Shown: positions 8,130 through 16,023, counted from the stretch's first letter. The stretch: 64,000 nt of DNA from Streptomyces griseoluteus (GCF_004784465.1 NZ_SRRU01000007.1:249091-313090); one strand, 5' to 3'. The notes: a model not told the origin generated them from the sequence alone. A program made the numbers and translations.

Positions 8130-9071
8130 GTGACAACGGAAACAGCCCCGGCCCTCACGGCCCGGCTCAAGGCGGCTCTCCACCCCGGCGACGGGCCGTG
8201 CGCCTGCGTCTGCGGCGCGCTGGCCGACCGCCCGGACGCCACCGTCGTCCGGCACGGCGCGACCGTCGCCAAGGCCCACGCCCCGGACACCGACCGGCAC
8301 GAGCTGGCCCACCGCCTCACCGTCGCCGCCCGCCTCCCCGGCATCCTGCTGCCCCCGCACACCACGGCCCCGGCCCGCCTGGACGGCCGACTCGTCACCC
8401 ACTGGCCCTACGGCACCCCCGTCGACCGGGACGACCCCGACGCCGCGCCCTGGGAAGCCGCGGCCACCCTCCTCGCCCACCTGCACCGCACCCCTCCACC
8501 CACGGGACTGCCCCCGATGCGCGGCCCCGCCAAAGCGGCCCTGGCCGTGGCCCGCCTGCGCCGCACCCTGACCGCCCACCCCTCCACCGAGGGCCGGCCC
8601 GTCCTGGCCGCCTGGGCCGCCCTCCCGCCCTGGGCCCGCGCCGAAGCCCCCGCCCCCGGCACCGCGTTCCTGTGCCACGGCGACCTGCACCTCGGCCAGC
8701 TGGTGCGCCACCCCGCCCCCGGCGGACCCTGGCACCTCATCGACGTCGACGACCTCGGACTCGGCGCCCCCGCCTGGGACCTCGCCCGTCCCGCCGCCTG
8801 GTACGCCTGCGGCCTCCTCCCGCCCGGTGAATGGCTCCGCTTCCTGACCGCCTACCAGGCGGCGGACGGTCCGGCCGTGCCCCGGGGGGCCGACCCCTGG
8901 CCCGTACTGGACGTCCCGGCCCGCGCGCTCACCGTGCAGACCGCCGCCCTCGCCCTCACCAAGGCCCTCACCGCCGGGCGCCCGCTGGACGAGGTGGAGC
9001 GGGCCGTCGTGGACGCCTGCGCGCGAATGCCGGGCGTCCCCGCCCAGTTGGCCCGCGATTTCCTCAAATAG
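8130..9071 (+). CDS. Aminoglycoside phosphotransferase (APH)-family kinase
   Basis: A 313-residue protein with the APH catalytic pattern: HGDLHLGQLV (catalytic Asp and metal Asn-like positions) and the DFG-equivalent IDVDDLGLGAPAWDLA. Substrates of this superfamily range from antibiotics to choline, homoserine and maltose, and nothing here fixes the substrate. There is no resistance-gene context. The GTG start at 8130 is preceded eight bases upstream by a -10-like TACGCT (8116-8121), which suggests a leaderless transcript. The zinc-ribbon gene follows 81 bp downstream. Confidence 0.82.
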   Translation: MTTETAPALTARLKAALHPGDGPCACVCGALADRPDATVVRHGATVAKAHAPDTDRHELAHRLTVAARLPGILLPPHTTAPARLDGRLVTHWPYGTPVDRDDPDAAPWEAAATLLAHLHRTPPPTGLPPMRGPAKAALAVARLRRTLTAHPSTEGRPVLAAWAALPPWARAEAPAPGTAFLCHGDLHLGQLVRHPAPGGPWHLIDVDDLGLGAPAWDLARPAAWYACGLLPPGEWLRFLTAYQAADGPAVPRGADPWPVLDVPARALTVQTAALALTKALTAGRPLDEVERAVVDACARMPGVPAQLARDFLK

Positions 9072-9152
9072 GCTGCAACCGGCCGGGGCGGGAAGGAGTC
9101 TGTCCTGGGGAAACACCAAGCAGGACCCGACGGCGAGGAGTTGAGCCGAACC

Positions 9153-9446
9153 ATGCAGTGTCCGAAGTGCCATGCGCCGATGCACACCTACAACCGCAAC
9201 GGCATCCAGATAGAGCAGTGCGACGGCTGCCGCGGCATCTTTCTCGACTACGGCGAGCTGGAGGCGCTGACCCGCCTGGAGTCGCAGTGGTCCCAGCCCG
9301 GCCCGCCGTCGCCCGCCCCGCAGGGCTACCCCGCCGCGCCCGCCCCCGCCTGGGGCGCCCCGCAGCACGGTGGCCACCCCGGAGGCGGCCACTACGGCGG
9401 CCACCACCGCCACAAGAGCTTCGGCCACATGCTCTTCTCCAGCTGA
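9153..9446 (+). CDS. TFIIB-type zinc-ribbon protein with His/Gly-rich tail
   Basis: A 97-residue protein. The N-terminus carries CPKC and, 19 residues on, CDGC, a zinc ribbon of the zf-TFIIB type, followed by GIFLDYGELEAL, which is typical of that small family. The rest is Pro/Ala-rich and ends in a Gly/His-rich stretch (HHGG-like clusters) that may also bind metal. ATG 9153 is preferred because the family starts MxCPKC; GAGGAG lies 12 bases upstream. TTG 9141 is the alternative. Function is unknown; nucleic-acid or metal binding is the family expectation. Confidence 0.8.
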   Translation: MQCPKCHAPMHTYNRNGIQIEQCDGCRGIFLDYGELEALTRLESQWSQPGPPSPAPQGYPAAPAPAWGAPQHGGHPGGGHYGGHHRHKSFGHMLFSS

Positions 9447-9454
9447 GACACGAA

Positions 9455-9489
9455 GAATCCCCCGGCCGTACAAGACGGCCGGGGGATTC
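9455..9489. terminator. Hairpin terminator between convergent zinc-ribbon gene and tRNAs
   Basis: A perfect 15-bp stem (GAATCCCCCGGCCGT and its complement) with loop ACAAG. It can serve the zinc-ribbon gene on plus and the tRNA operon on minus. Confidence 0.85.
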
Positions 9490-9498
9490 CTCGGTGTG

Positions 9499-9570
9499 TG
9501 GACGATACTGGGATTGAACCAGTGACCTCTTCCGTGTCAGGGAAGCGCTCTCCCGCTGAGCTAATCGTCC
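9499..9570 (-). tRNA. tRNA-Val(GAC)
   Basis: 72 nt, minus strand. The acceptor stem GGACGAT pairs with ATCGTCC and the discriminator is A; CCA is not encoded. The anticodon loop CTGACAC reads GAC (Val, GUC/GUU). Confidence 0.97.
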
Positions 9571-9632
9571 TCGGGACCACGATCGATCGACACCGTCGAT
9601 GTCACTCCATGGAGCGGATCATGGGCACTGCG

Positions 9633-9704
9633 TGCGCGATACTGGGATTGAACCAGTGACCTCTTCCGTGTCAGGGAAGCGCTCTCCCGCTGAGCTAATC
9701 GCGC
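9633..9704 (-). tRNA. tRNA-Val(GAC), variant acceptor stem
   Basis: 72 nt. The body is the same as the two flanking Val-GAC genes, but the acceptor stem is GCGCGAT/ATCGCGC. The changed base pairs are compensated on both sides. CCA is not encoded. Confidence 0.97.
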
Positions 9705-9730
9705 GGGATGGGACCTTCTAGAAGATCCAG

Positions 9731-9802
9731 TGGACGATACTGGGATTGAACCAGTGACCTCTTCCGTGTCAGGGAAGCGCTCTCCCGCTGAGCTAATCGT
9801 CC
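9731..9802 (-). tRNA. tRNA-Val(GAC)
   Basis: 72 nt, same sequence as the copy at 9499-9570. It lies four bases from the tRNA-Cys gene, so the two are clearly cotranscribed. Confidence 0.97.
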
Positions 9803-9806
9803 TTGG

Positions 9807-9877
9807 AGGTGGAGACGGGATTTGAACCCGTGTAGACGGCTTTGCAGGCCGTTGCCTCGCCTCTCGGCCACTCCACC
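9807..9877 (-). tRNA. tRNA-Cys(GCA)
   Basis: 71 nt. The acceptor stem is GGTGGAG/CTCCACC, the anticodon loop CTGCAAA reads GCA, and the discriminator is U, the expected cysteine identity base. Confidence 0.97.
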
Positions 9878-9915
9878 AGGAGCGTAGGGATCGGGAAGAC
9901 ACCCTACTTCCTGCG

Positions 9916-9988
9916 AGCGGACGACGAGGCTCGAACTCGCGACCTCAACCTTGGCAAGGTTGCGCTCTACCAACTGAGCTACGTCCGC
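9916..9988 (-). tRNA. tRNA-Gly(GCC)
   Basis: 73 nt. The acceptor stem is GCGGACG/CGTCCGC, the anticodon loop TTGCCAA reads GCC, and the discriminator is U. It is the most upstream gene of the minus-strand tRNA cluster. Confidence 0.97.
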
Positions 9989-10167
9989 TTGTCGTTTCGG
10001 TCGGCTTGCGCGTCCCGGCGACGTGTTGAACTCTAGCGGATTCCTGAGCCAGCACAAAAACGCGTTTGCGCAGCGTGCTGCGGTGCACCCGGCGGCCACC
10101 CCGGTCAAGGGTCCCGCGGGCCACCCGTCCGGCTCGGCTTTCGGACACCCGGCCTAGACTCGGCCAT

Positions 10168-11241
10168 GTGCTCCACCTCCCGGCCGTCGCCTCCTCCCGG
10201 ACTCCGCTGGCCCGCTTCGGCGACCGCCTCGCCACCGGCCTCCTCGACGTCACCAGCGACCCGGCCGCCCTCGACTCCACCGGCTTCTGGGCCGTCGTCG
10301 CCGACTTCGAGGGCGCGCTGACCTGCGCGCGCTTCGCCGACGTACGGCACGCGCCCGTCCCCGCCCCGGTACCGGGCGCGTGGCAGGGTCCGGCCCCCGA
10401 GGAGTGGACCAGCTCCCTGGACCGCGCCGCCTACATGAGCGCCGTGCGGCGCATCCGGGAGCACATCGCGGCCGGCGACGTCTACCAGGCCAACCTCTGC
10501 CGGGTGCTGAGCGCGCCGGTCGGCCCCGACGCCGACGTGGACGCCCTCACCGCCCTGCTGGCCCGCGGCAACCCGGCCCCTTATGCGGGCACCGTACGGC
10601 TGCCGGAGCACGGGGTGGAGATCGCCACCGCCTCGCCCGAGCTGTACCTGCGCCGGACCGGCCGCACCATCGAGTCCGGGCCCATCAAGGGGACCGGCCG
10701 CACCGAGGCGGACCTGCTGGAGAAGGACCACGCCGAGAACGTGATGATCGTGGACCTGGTCCGCAACGACCTCGGCCGCGTCTGCGCCACCGGCAGCGTC
10801 ACCGTCCCCGAGCTGTGCGTCACCGAGAAGCACCCCGGACTCGTCCACCTCGTCTCCACCGTCCGCGGTGAACTGCGCGAAGGCACCGGCTGGTCCGAGC
10901 TGCTCGCGGCCACGTTCCCGCCCGGCTCGGTCACCGGCGCCCCCAAACCGAGCGCCCTCGCAGTCATCGCCGCCCTGGAGACCGCCCCGCGCGGCCCCTA
11001 CTGCGGCGGCATCGGCTGGGTCGACGCCGACCGGGGCACCGCCGAGCTGGCCGTGGGCATCCGTACGTTCTGGATCGACCGGTCCGCCGACGGTCCGGCG
11101 GCCCTCCGCTTCGGCACCGGGGCCGGGATCACCTGGGGCTCCGACCCGTCGGCGGAGTGGCGCGAGACCGAACTCAAGAGGGCCCGGCTGCTCACGGTAG
11201 CGTCGGGTCAGTACCAGGAAAGTGGAAAGGCCCGCACATGA
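10168..11241 (+). CDS. pabB: Aminodeoxychorismate synthase component I-like chorismate-binding enzyme
   Basis: A 357-residue chorismate-binding enzyme. Typical motifs are AGDVYQANLCR, IESGPIKGTGR, AENVMIVDLVRNDLGRV and PGSVTGAPKPSALAVI. With an amidotransferase partner it would convert chorismate to 4-amino-4-deoxychorismate for folate. No pabA glutaminase is in the window, so the partner must be elsewhere or ammonia is used. I prefer GTG 10168: TAGACT at 10155-10160 lies seven bases upstream, typical of a leaderless gene, while longer reading-frame extensions have Arg-rich shadow sequence. The last bases overlap pabC as ATGA. Anthranilate synthase is less likely given the pabC neighbour. Confidence 0.85.
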   Translation: MLHLPAVASSRTPLARFGDRLATGLLDVTSDPAALDSTGFWAVVADFEGALTCARFADVRHAPVPAPVPGAWQGPAPEEWTSSLDRAAYMSAVRRIREHIAAGDVYQANLCRVLSAPVGPDADVDALTALLARGNPAPYAGTVRLPEHGVEIATASPELYLRRTGRTIESGPIKGTGRTEADLLEKDHAENVMIVDLVRNDLGRVCATGSVTVPELCVTEKHPGLVHLVSTVRGELREGTGWSELLAATFPPGSVTGAPKPSALAVIAALETAPRGPYCGGIGWVDADRGTAELAVGIRTFWIDRSADGPAALRFGTGAGITWGSDPSAEWRETELKRARLLTVASGQYQESGKART

Positions 11242-12059
11242 GCATCTGGCTGGACGGCGCCCTGCGGGACGCCACCACCGCGACCGTCTCCGTCTTCGAC
11301 CACGGTCTCACCGTGGGCGACGGCGTCTTCGAGACGCTGAAGGCGGTCGACGGCAAGCCGTTCGCGCTCACCCGGCACCTCGACCGGCTGACCCGCTCCG
11401 CCCGCGGCCTCGGCCTGCCCGACCCCGACCACGAGGAGGTCGCCCGCGCCTGCGCGGCCGTGCTGGAGGCCAACCCCATGCCGCTCGGGCGGCTTCGGGT
11501 CACCTACACCGGCGGCCAGGCCCCCCTCGGCTCCGAACGTGGCGAGCACGGCCCGACCCTGGTCGTCGCCGCGAGCGAGGCCACCCGCCGCCCCGACTCC
11601 ACGGCGGTCGTCACCGTCCCCTGGATCCGCAACGAACGCGGCGCCCTCACCGGCCTGAAGACGACCTCGTACGCCGAGAACGTGGTCGCACTGGCCCGCG
11701 CGCACGAACAGGGCGCGTCCGAGGCGCTGTTCGCCAACTCCGTCGGGCAGCTCTGCGAGGGCACCGGCTCCAACGTGTTCGTCGTCCTCGACGGCGAGAT
11801 CCACACCCCGCCGGTCCCCTCCGGCTGCCTGGCCGGCATCACCCGCGCGCTGACCGTCGAGTGGACCGGCGCCAAGGAGACCGACCTCCCGCTGGACGTT
11901 CTGGAGCGCGCCGAAGAGATCTTCCTGACCTCCTCGCTGCGCGACGTCCAGGGCGTGCACCGGGTCGACGGCCGTGAACTGCCGGGCGCGCCGGGCCCGG
12001 TGACCGCCAAGGCCATGCGGATCTTCGAGGAGCGCTCGCGCGCCGACCTGAACCCGTGA
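11238..12059 (+). CDS. pabC: Aminodeoxychorismate lyase (class IV aminotransferase fold)
   Basis: This 273-residue PLP enzyme has FDHGLTVGDGVFETLK near the N-terminus, the probable PLP lysine in TGLKTTSYAENV, and the cofactor/substrate motif SVGQLCEGTGSNVF. It would release pyruvate from 4-amino-4-deoxychorismate to give p-aminobenzoate. The ATG at 11238 overlaps the pabB stop (ATGA), which argues strongly for translational coupling and for the PabB/PabC assignment. A branched-chain or D-amino acid aminotransferase is the alternative within this fold. Confidence 0.88.
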   Translation: MSIWLDGALRDATTATVSVFDHGLTVGDGVFETLKAVDGKPFALTRHLDRLTRSARGLGLPDPDHEEVARACAAVLEANPMPLGRLRVTYTGGQAPLGSERGEHGPTLVVAASEATRRPDSTAVVTVPWIRNERGALTGLKTTSYAENVVALARAHEQGASEALFANSVGQLCEGTGSNVFVVLDGEIHTPPVPSGCLAGITRALTVEWTGAKETDLPLDVLERAEEIFLTSSLRDVQGVHRVDGRELPGAPGPVTAKAMRIFEERSRADLNP

Positions 12060-12129
12060 GACCCCATCCGCCCGGCGGGCGCCGGTAATTGGGCTGAACC
12101 GGCGCCGCCGAGCGGGTACAACTCCCGTG

Positions 12130-12954
12130 ATGACGACGACACTGCGGCCGACCGAGCCGCTTCAGCAGCACGCGGACGGCACCCGTTCGCGCCGCTTCCA
12201 GGTGTGCGTGAACAGCCGCCCGGCCGGTGAGATCCACCTGGCCACCTCGCCGTTCCTCGGCCCCTCGGTGGCCCGTGTCACCGCCCTGCGGATCGACGAG
12301 CCCGACCGGCGGCGCGGCCGGGGCACGGTGGCCATGCTCGCCGCCGAGGAGGTGGCGCGCAGCTGGGACTGCCGCCAGATCGAGCTGACCCTCCCGGCGG
12401 AGAACGAGGCCGCGTCCCGCCTCGCCGACGCCCTCGGCTACCTCCTCCGCAACCGGGGCATGCGCAAGCGGCTCGGGGACGAACCCCCGCGGCTCCCGCC
12501 CGGCAGCACCGCCCGCCCCATGACCGAGGCCGAGTTCACCGCCTGGCAGGAGGCGGAACGGGAGCGGTACGCGGGGGAGTGGATCGAGCGCGGCGTCCCC
12601 GAGGCCGACGCCCACGCCAAGGCCCGGCACGACCACGCCACCGTCCTCCCGGACGGGCTCGCCACCGAGGGGGTCTGGTTCGGCGTCCTGGAGCACGAGG
12701 GAACCCCGGTGGGCCACGTCTGGCTGGGCCACCGCGAGGGCGAGCGCTGGATCTACGACATCCAGACCGACGAGGCCCGGCGCGGCCGGGGCCACGGCCG
12801 CGCCCTGATGCTCCTCGCGGAGGCCCGCACCATCTCCGAGGGCGGCCGCGCCCTCGGTCTCAACGTCTTCGCGGGCAACACCCCGGCCGAGCGGCTGTAC
12901 GAGTCGCTCGGCTACGGGACGACGTACCGCACGCTGACCAAGCCGCTGCTGTAG
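12130..12954 (+). CDS. Double GNAT-fold N-acetyltransferase
   Basis: A 274-residue protein with two GNAT halves. The first carries a degenerate acetyl-CoA loop (EPDRRRGRGTVAM at about 57-69); the second is better preserved (QTDEARRGRGHGRALM, then AGNTPAERLYESLGY). The substrate is unknown; tandem GNAT proteins of this size include MshD-like enzymes, but I see nothing to claim that function. ATG 12130 is directly preceded in frame by GTG 12127, which is equally possible. A TACAAC element at 12117-12122 could be a -10 for a leaderless transcript. The stop lies 4 bp from that of the convergent DsbA-like gene. Confidence 0.82.
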   Translation: MTTTLRPTEPLQQHADGTRSRRFQVCVNSRPAGEIHLATSPFLGPSVARVTALRIDEPDRRRGRGTVAMLAAEEVARSWDCRQIELTLPAENEAASRLADALGYLLRNRGMRKRLGDEPPRLPPGSTARPMTEAEFTAWQEAERERYAGEWIERGVPEADAHAKARHDHATVLPDGLATEGVWFGVLEHEGTPVGHVWLGHREGERWIYDIQTDEARRGRGHGRALMLLAEARTISEGGRALGLNVFAGNTPAERLYESLGYGTTYRTLTKPLL

Positions 12955-12958
12955 CGGC

Positions 12959-13483
12959 TCAGGCCCCCGTGCCAGCCAGCAGGCGGTCGGCGATCTCCTC
13001 GATCCGCTCGCGCAGCCCGTCCTGACTCCTGCCGCCGTCCAGGCGCTCGCCGCCGATGACATAGGTCGGGGTGCCGGTGACGCCGATCGCCTTGCCCTCG
13101 GCCTGGTCGGCGTCCACGATCAGGATGTGCCGCCCGTCGATCAGGGCGACCTCGAACTCCTCGGCGTCCAGGCCGAGTTCACGGGCCGTGTCCACCAGCA
13201 CGGCCTCGCCCCGCCGGTCCAGCTCCTCGGTCCGCGCGAGCACCGCCTCGATGTACGGCCAGCCCTGCCCCTGTTCCACCGCCTCCTCGGCGGCCTGGGC
13301 GGCGGCGAAGGAGTGCTTGTGCTTCTCCAGCGGGAAGTGCCGCAGCCGGATCTCCAGCCGGTCGCCGTAACGGGCGCGCAGGGCGCGTACGTCGTCCAGG
13401 GCGCTGCGGCAGTCGGGGCACTGGAGTTCGCACCAGATGTCGAGCACGACGGGCTCGGGGTGCGCGGGGGAGGTGTCGCTCAT
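12959..13483 (-). CDS. DsbA-family thioredoxin-fold protein (cytoplasmic)
   Basis: 174 residues from ATG 13483. The N-terminal strand runs into WCELQCPDCR, giving a CPDC redox motif, and the cis-Pro loop appears as GVTGTPTYVIGG near the end. A helical insertion lies between, as in DsbA/FrnE proteins. There is no signal peptide or membrane segment, so it should act in the cytoplasm as a thiol-disulfide oxidoreductase or isomerase; the substrate is unknown. A membrane VKOR-type oxidase is encoded 34 kb away (47474-48130) but would act on the other side of the membrane. Confidence 0.83.
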   Translation of the reverse strand: MSDTSPAHPEPVVLDIWCELQCPDCRSALDDVRALRARYGDRLEIRLRHFPLEKHKHSFAAAQAAEEAVEQGQGWPYIEAVLARTEELDRRGEAVLVDTARELGLDAEEFEVALIDGRHILIVDADQAEGKAIGVTGTPTYVIGGERLDGGRSQDGLRERIEEIADRLLAGTGA

Positions 13484-13726
13484 GCGACCCAGTCTTCCAG
13501 GCGGGCCCGGCCCGGCCCAATCCCGGCGGTGGGCACCCTGCCTGGTGGGGACCCCGAGGGGGGCCGGGGGCATCCCTGAGAAGTCCCTGATCTCCGGGCC
13601 GGACCGTGGCCCCGCCGGGGGCGGACGGTGCAGGATGGAAGGGGACGAAGCGCACCGCCGGTGCCCTCGTTGCCCCCGGCCCGGAACACCGGACCGCAGG
13701 ACCGACCGACCCGCCAGGAGGACCGG

Positions 13727-14170
13727 ATGCTCGCCGAGACCGTCTGCTCCGCCGTGTCCGCGGCGGGCCTGGGCATCGCCGCGGTCACCGCCTACCGCAA
13801 GCGCTTCCTGACCGCACTGCGCATAGCCGCCTACTCACTGATCCCGGTCGGCCTGGTGATGACGGGCGCCGTCGGCTGGCTGGCCAGTACCGCCTTCAGC
13901 CCGCTGGCCTGGGCCGGGTTCGGGGTGCTCGGCGCGTCCTGGGCACTCTTCGCCCTCGTCCGCGCGGTGGAGCACCGCCGGGGCGCCCGCACCGCGCGGG
14001 CGACCGCCGCCGGCGGTCCGGCCGCCCCGGTGAGCCCGTCCGCCTCGGCGCCCGCTCTGGGCCGGAAGGCGGGAGAAGGCTCCCGGCCCGCCTCGGCGCC
14101 TCCTGCTTCCCAGTCCTCCTCGGACGACTTCAGCGACATCGAGGCCATCCTCAAGAAGCACGGCATATGA
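13727..14170 (+). CDS. Two-pass membrane protein of unknown function
   Basis: A 147-residue protein. Membrane segments are seen at about 36-54 (AAYSLIPVGLVMTGAVGWLA) and 60-78 (PLAWAGFGVLGASWALFALV), after a weaker hydrophobic N-terminus. A Pro/Ala/Ser-rich cytoplasmic-type linker follows, ending in a conserved-looking acidic/helical tail, DDFSDIEAILKKHGI. That tail resembles a short interaction motif. ATG 13727 follows a perfect AGGAGG at 13716-13721. I do not recognise the family. Confidence 0.8.
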   Translation: MLAETVCSAVSAAGLGIAAVTAYRKRFLTALRIAAYSLIPVGLVMTGAVGWLASTAFSPLAWAGFGVLGASWALFALVRAVEHRRGARTARATAAGGPAAPVSPSASAPALGRKAGEGSRPASAPPASQSSSDDFSDIEAILKKHGI

Positions 14171-14174
14171 GCCA

Positions 14175-14188
14175 CTGGCATATGCCAG
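14175..14188. promoter_or_regulatory. Perfect 14-bp palindrome CTGGCATATGCCAG
   Basis: The palindrome lies four bases after the stop of the membrane gene and 172 bp upstream of the next small gene. Its core GGCATATG also occurs at 14162-14169 over the preceding stop codon. The symmetry suggests a dimeric regulator site. Confidence 0.4.
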
Positions 14189-14359
14189 CGCCCATGATCT
14201 GGACATGACGGGCCTCTCGCCACATGCCGTCACCCCGCGCACGAAACTGTTCACCACGCGGAGCGACGCGAAAGCTACGGCACGAATTCGGCGCAGTCCC
14301 GCACTTTACGTGTGTGCTGATCGCGTACAGGGCCGGGCCTGGTCCATCATCACCGCGAG

Positions 14360-14512
14360 ATGGTCGACACGACACAGAGCGAGGCCGCGCCGCAGAAGGA
14401 CGAGCCGCGCGGGTGCCTCTTCGCCCTTTCCCAGCCACCGCTGATGATCTTCCTGGCGGTGATCGGGTGTCTGATCCTCATGGCTGCGCTGCACGATCTG
14501 CTGTTGCTGTGA
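14360..14512 (+). CDS. Small single-pass membrane protein (50 aa)
   Basis: ATG 14360 opens a 50-residue frame. The polar N-terminus (VDTTQSEAAPQKDEPRG) is followed by one long hydrophobic segment (PLMIFLAVIGCLILMAAL) and a short Leu-rich end. Codon third positions are G/C as in neighbouring genes. No strong ribosome binding site is visible (CGCGAG only). It lies just upstream of the CGNR gene, which is convergent. Function unknown. Confidence 0.65.
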   Translation: MVDTTQSEAAPQKDEPRGCLFALSQPPLMIFLAVIGCLILMAALHDLLLL

Positions 14513-14525
14513 GCCGTACGCGCCC

Positions 14526-14548
14526 GTCCCGGCGTCACCCGCCGGGAC
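14526..14548. terminator. Short hairpin between convergent genes
   Basis: A nine-bp stem GTCCCGGCG/CGCCGGGAC with loop TCACC lies between the 50-residue gene and the end of the CGNR gene. It is modest in length but well placed. Confidence 0.5.
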
Positions 14549-14584
14549 CGGCGTCGAACCGCACCCGGCGCGACCCCACCCGGC

Positions 14585-15145
14585 TCAGCCGGCCGCCTCC
14601 TTGCGGCGCGCCCGGTAGGCCGCCACATGCAGCCGGTTTCCGCAGGTCCGGCTGTCGCAGTAGCGGCGCGAGCGGTTGCGGGAGAGGTCCACGAAGGCGC
14701 GCCGGCAGTCGGGGGCCTCGCAGCGCCGCAGCCGCTCCTCCTCGCCCGCCACCACGAAGAAGGCCAGCGCCATCCCGCAGTCCGCCGCGAGATGGTCGGC
14801 CAGCGAGGCGCCGGGGGCGAAGTAGTGCACATGCCAGTCGTAGCCGTCGTGGTCCGTCAGCCGGGGGGTGGTGCCCGCGGCCGCGACCAGCTCGTTGATC
14901 ATTCCGGCCGCCGTGCGGGCGTCCGGCGCGGCGAAGATGCCGGCGAACCGGCTGCGGATCTCCCGCACCGCCGCCAGGTCCGGCTCGGACAGCGTGCCGA
15001 TGTCACTGACGGCGTGGCCGCGGGTGAACTCCGCCAGCGCCGCCACGTCCGCCAGTCCGTCCGCCGCCGTGTCGTCCTCCGGCGCGGTGTTCACCAGATC
15101 CACCACGGTGTCGAGCGCGCACCGGGTGTCGTGGGTGATCAGCAC
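14585..15145 (-). CDS. CGNR zinc-finger regulator (ABATE domain)
   Basis: 186 residues from GTG 15145, chosen because AGGGAG lies six bases upstream. The N-terminal two-thirds is the stress-related ABATE-type domain (ALDTVVDLVNT near the start). The C-terminus is a CGNR zinc finger: CEAPDCRRAFVDLSRN, then CDSRTCGNRLHVAAYRARR. Proteins of this class are presumed DNA-binding regulators; the target is unknown. The gene is monocistronic. Confidence 0.87.
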   Translation of the reverse strand: MLITHDTRCALDTVVDLVNTAPEDDTAADGLADVAALAEFTRGHAVSDIGTLSEPDLAAVREIRSRFAGIFAAPDARTAAGMINELVAAAGTTPRLTDHDGYDWHVHYFAPGASLADHLAADCGMALAFFVVAGEEERLRRCEAPDCRRAFVDLSRNRSRRYCDSRTCGNRLHVAAYRARRKEAAG

Positions 15146-15312
15146 GTTTCGCTCCCTGGCCTGAGGGTCGGGCGGGCGCCCGCCGATGGGGGCAGATGGT
15201 AGCGACAACCGGGCCCGCCGCACCGGGCGCCGCCCGACGGCGGCTCCTGCCCCTGCAACGCCCGTCCCGCCGCCGGGGTTCCCCGGACCCGGTGAGCGTC
15301 GCGTACACGTAC

Positions 15313-15354
15313 AGCGGCGCCGCCACCGTGACTGCTCACGGTGACGACGCCGCT
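15313..15354. terminator. Stem-loop downstream of ssgB
   Basis: An inner stem CACCGTGA/TCACGGTG with loop CTGC is extended by an outer stem AGCGGCG/CGCCGCT across a small internal loop. It lies 80 bp past the ssgB stop on the minus strand. Confidence 0.6.
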
Positions 15355-15433
15355 GGGTGCCCTATGCGGTTGTCTCGGCCCGCGCCGTCTCCCCGAGTGG
15401 ACGGCGCCGGGCGGCTCGGTGGGGTGTCGTGGC

Positions 15434-15847
15434 CTAGTTCTCCGCCAGGATGTGTGACAGCTCCTGGTCGAGATCGAAGTGCCGGTGTTCCGTGCCGGGC
15501 GGCACGGCGGCGTCGGTTCGCTTCAGGAAGGTCTCCAGGGCCCGTGCGGGGGCCTCCAGCAGTGCTTCGCCCTCCGGCGAGCTGAGGGCGATGCAGACGA
15601 CGCCCTGACCATGGCTGCGCGATGGCCAGACGCGGACGTCGCCGGTGCCGGTGGGGCGGTGCAGCCCCTCCGCGAGGAGGTCGCGGGCGAACACCCACTC
15701 GACGGTCTCTTCGGCTCCGGTGTGGAAGGTGGCGTGCACGGCGTAGGGGTCGGCCGTGTCGTACCGCAGGCCTGCGGGGACAGGCAGGGAGGACTCGCTC
15801 GACACAACGAGGCGCAGGTGCAGCTCGCAGCTGACCGTGGTGTTCAT
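15434..15847 (-). CDS. ssgB: Sporulation protein SsgB (SsgA-like family)
   Basis: A 137-residue SsgA-like protein. The start MNTTVSCELHLRLVVSSESS and the body (GLRYDTADPYAVHATFHTG, EGLHRPTGTGDVRVWPS) match what I remember of S. coelicolor SsgB, including length. SsgB marks future division sites in sporulating aerial hyphae and recruits FtsZ. The ATG at 15847 lies in a divergent region shared with the TIGR02611 gene. A possible BldD box lies in its leader, and ssgB is, as I recall, in the BldD regulon; bldD itself is at the right end of this window. Confidence 0.96.
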   Translation of the reverse strand: MNTTVSCELHLRLVVSSESSLPVPAGLRYDTADPYAVHATFHTGAEETVEWVFARDLLAEGLHRPTGTGDVRVWPSRSHGQGVVCIALSSPEGEALLEAPARALETFLKRTDAAVPPGTEHRHFDLDQELSHILAEN

Positions 15848-15861
15848 AAGCGCCAGGGCCT

Positions 15862-15876
15862 TTCGCTCAGTGTGCG
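15862..15876 (-). promoter_or_regulatory. Possible BldD box in the ssgB leader
   Basis: The 15-mer TTCGCTCAGTGTGCG matches seven of nine fixed positions of the BldD consensus nTnACnC(A/T)GnGTnAn; both A positions fail. It ends 15 bases upstream of the ssgB start, consistent with repression by BldD. This is a match to a recalled consensus, not evidence of binding. Confidence 0.3.
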
Positions 15877-16023
15877 CTCGGGGATTCGCACGTCGGCGAA
15901 ATCGACATGCCACCTACGGTGCCGTTGTAAACCCCTTCGAGGGTTTTGCGTGGCTTTAGGTACCTCTTCCGGCCGAGAAGTGATACGAGATCTGCCACCA
16001 TTCCAGTGACTCATTCGCTCCGG

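Noticed and set aside
8130..9071. Antibiotic-resistance aminoglycoside phosphotransferase
   Set aside because: Only superfamily motifs are present and the context is housekeeping, so a resistance role is not supported.
9499..9802. Three evenly spaced near-identical repeats resembling a CRISPR or direct repeat array
   Set aside because: They fold as complete tRNA-Val genes with correct anticodon and discriminator.
14205..14444. Plus-strand frame of 79 codons before the CGNR gene
   Set aside because: It is Arg/Thr-rich, and overlaps the better 50-residue membrane protein frame at 14360-14512.
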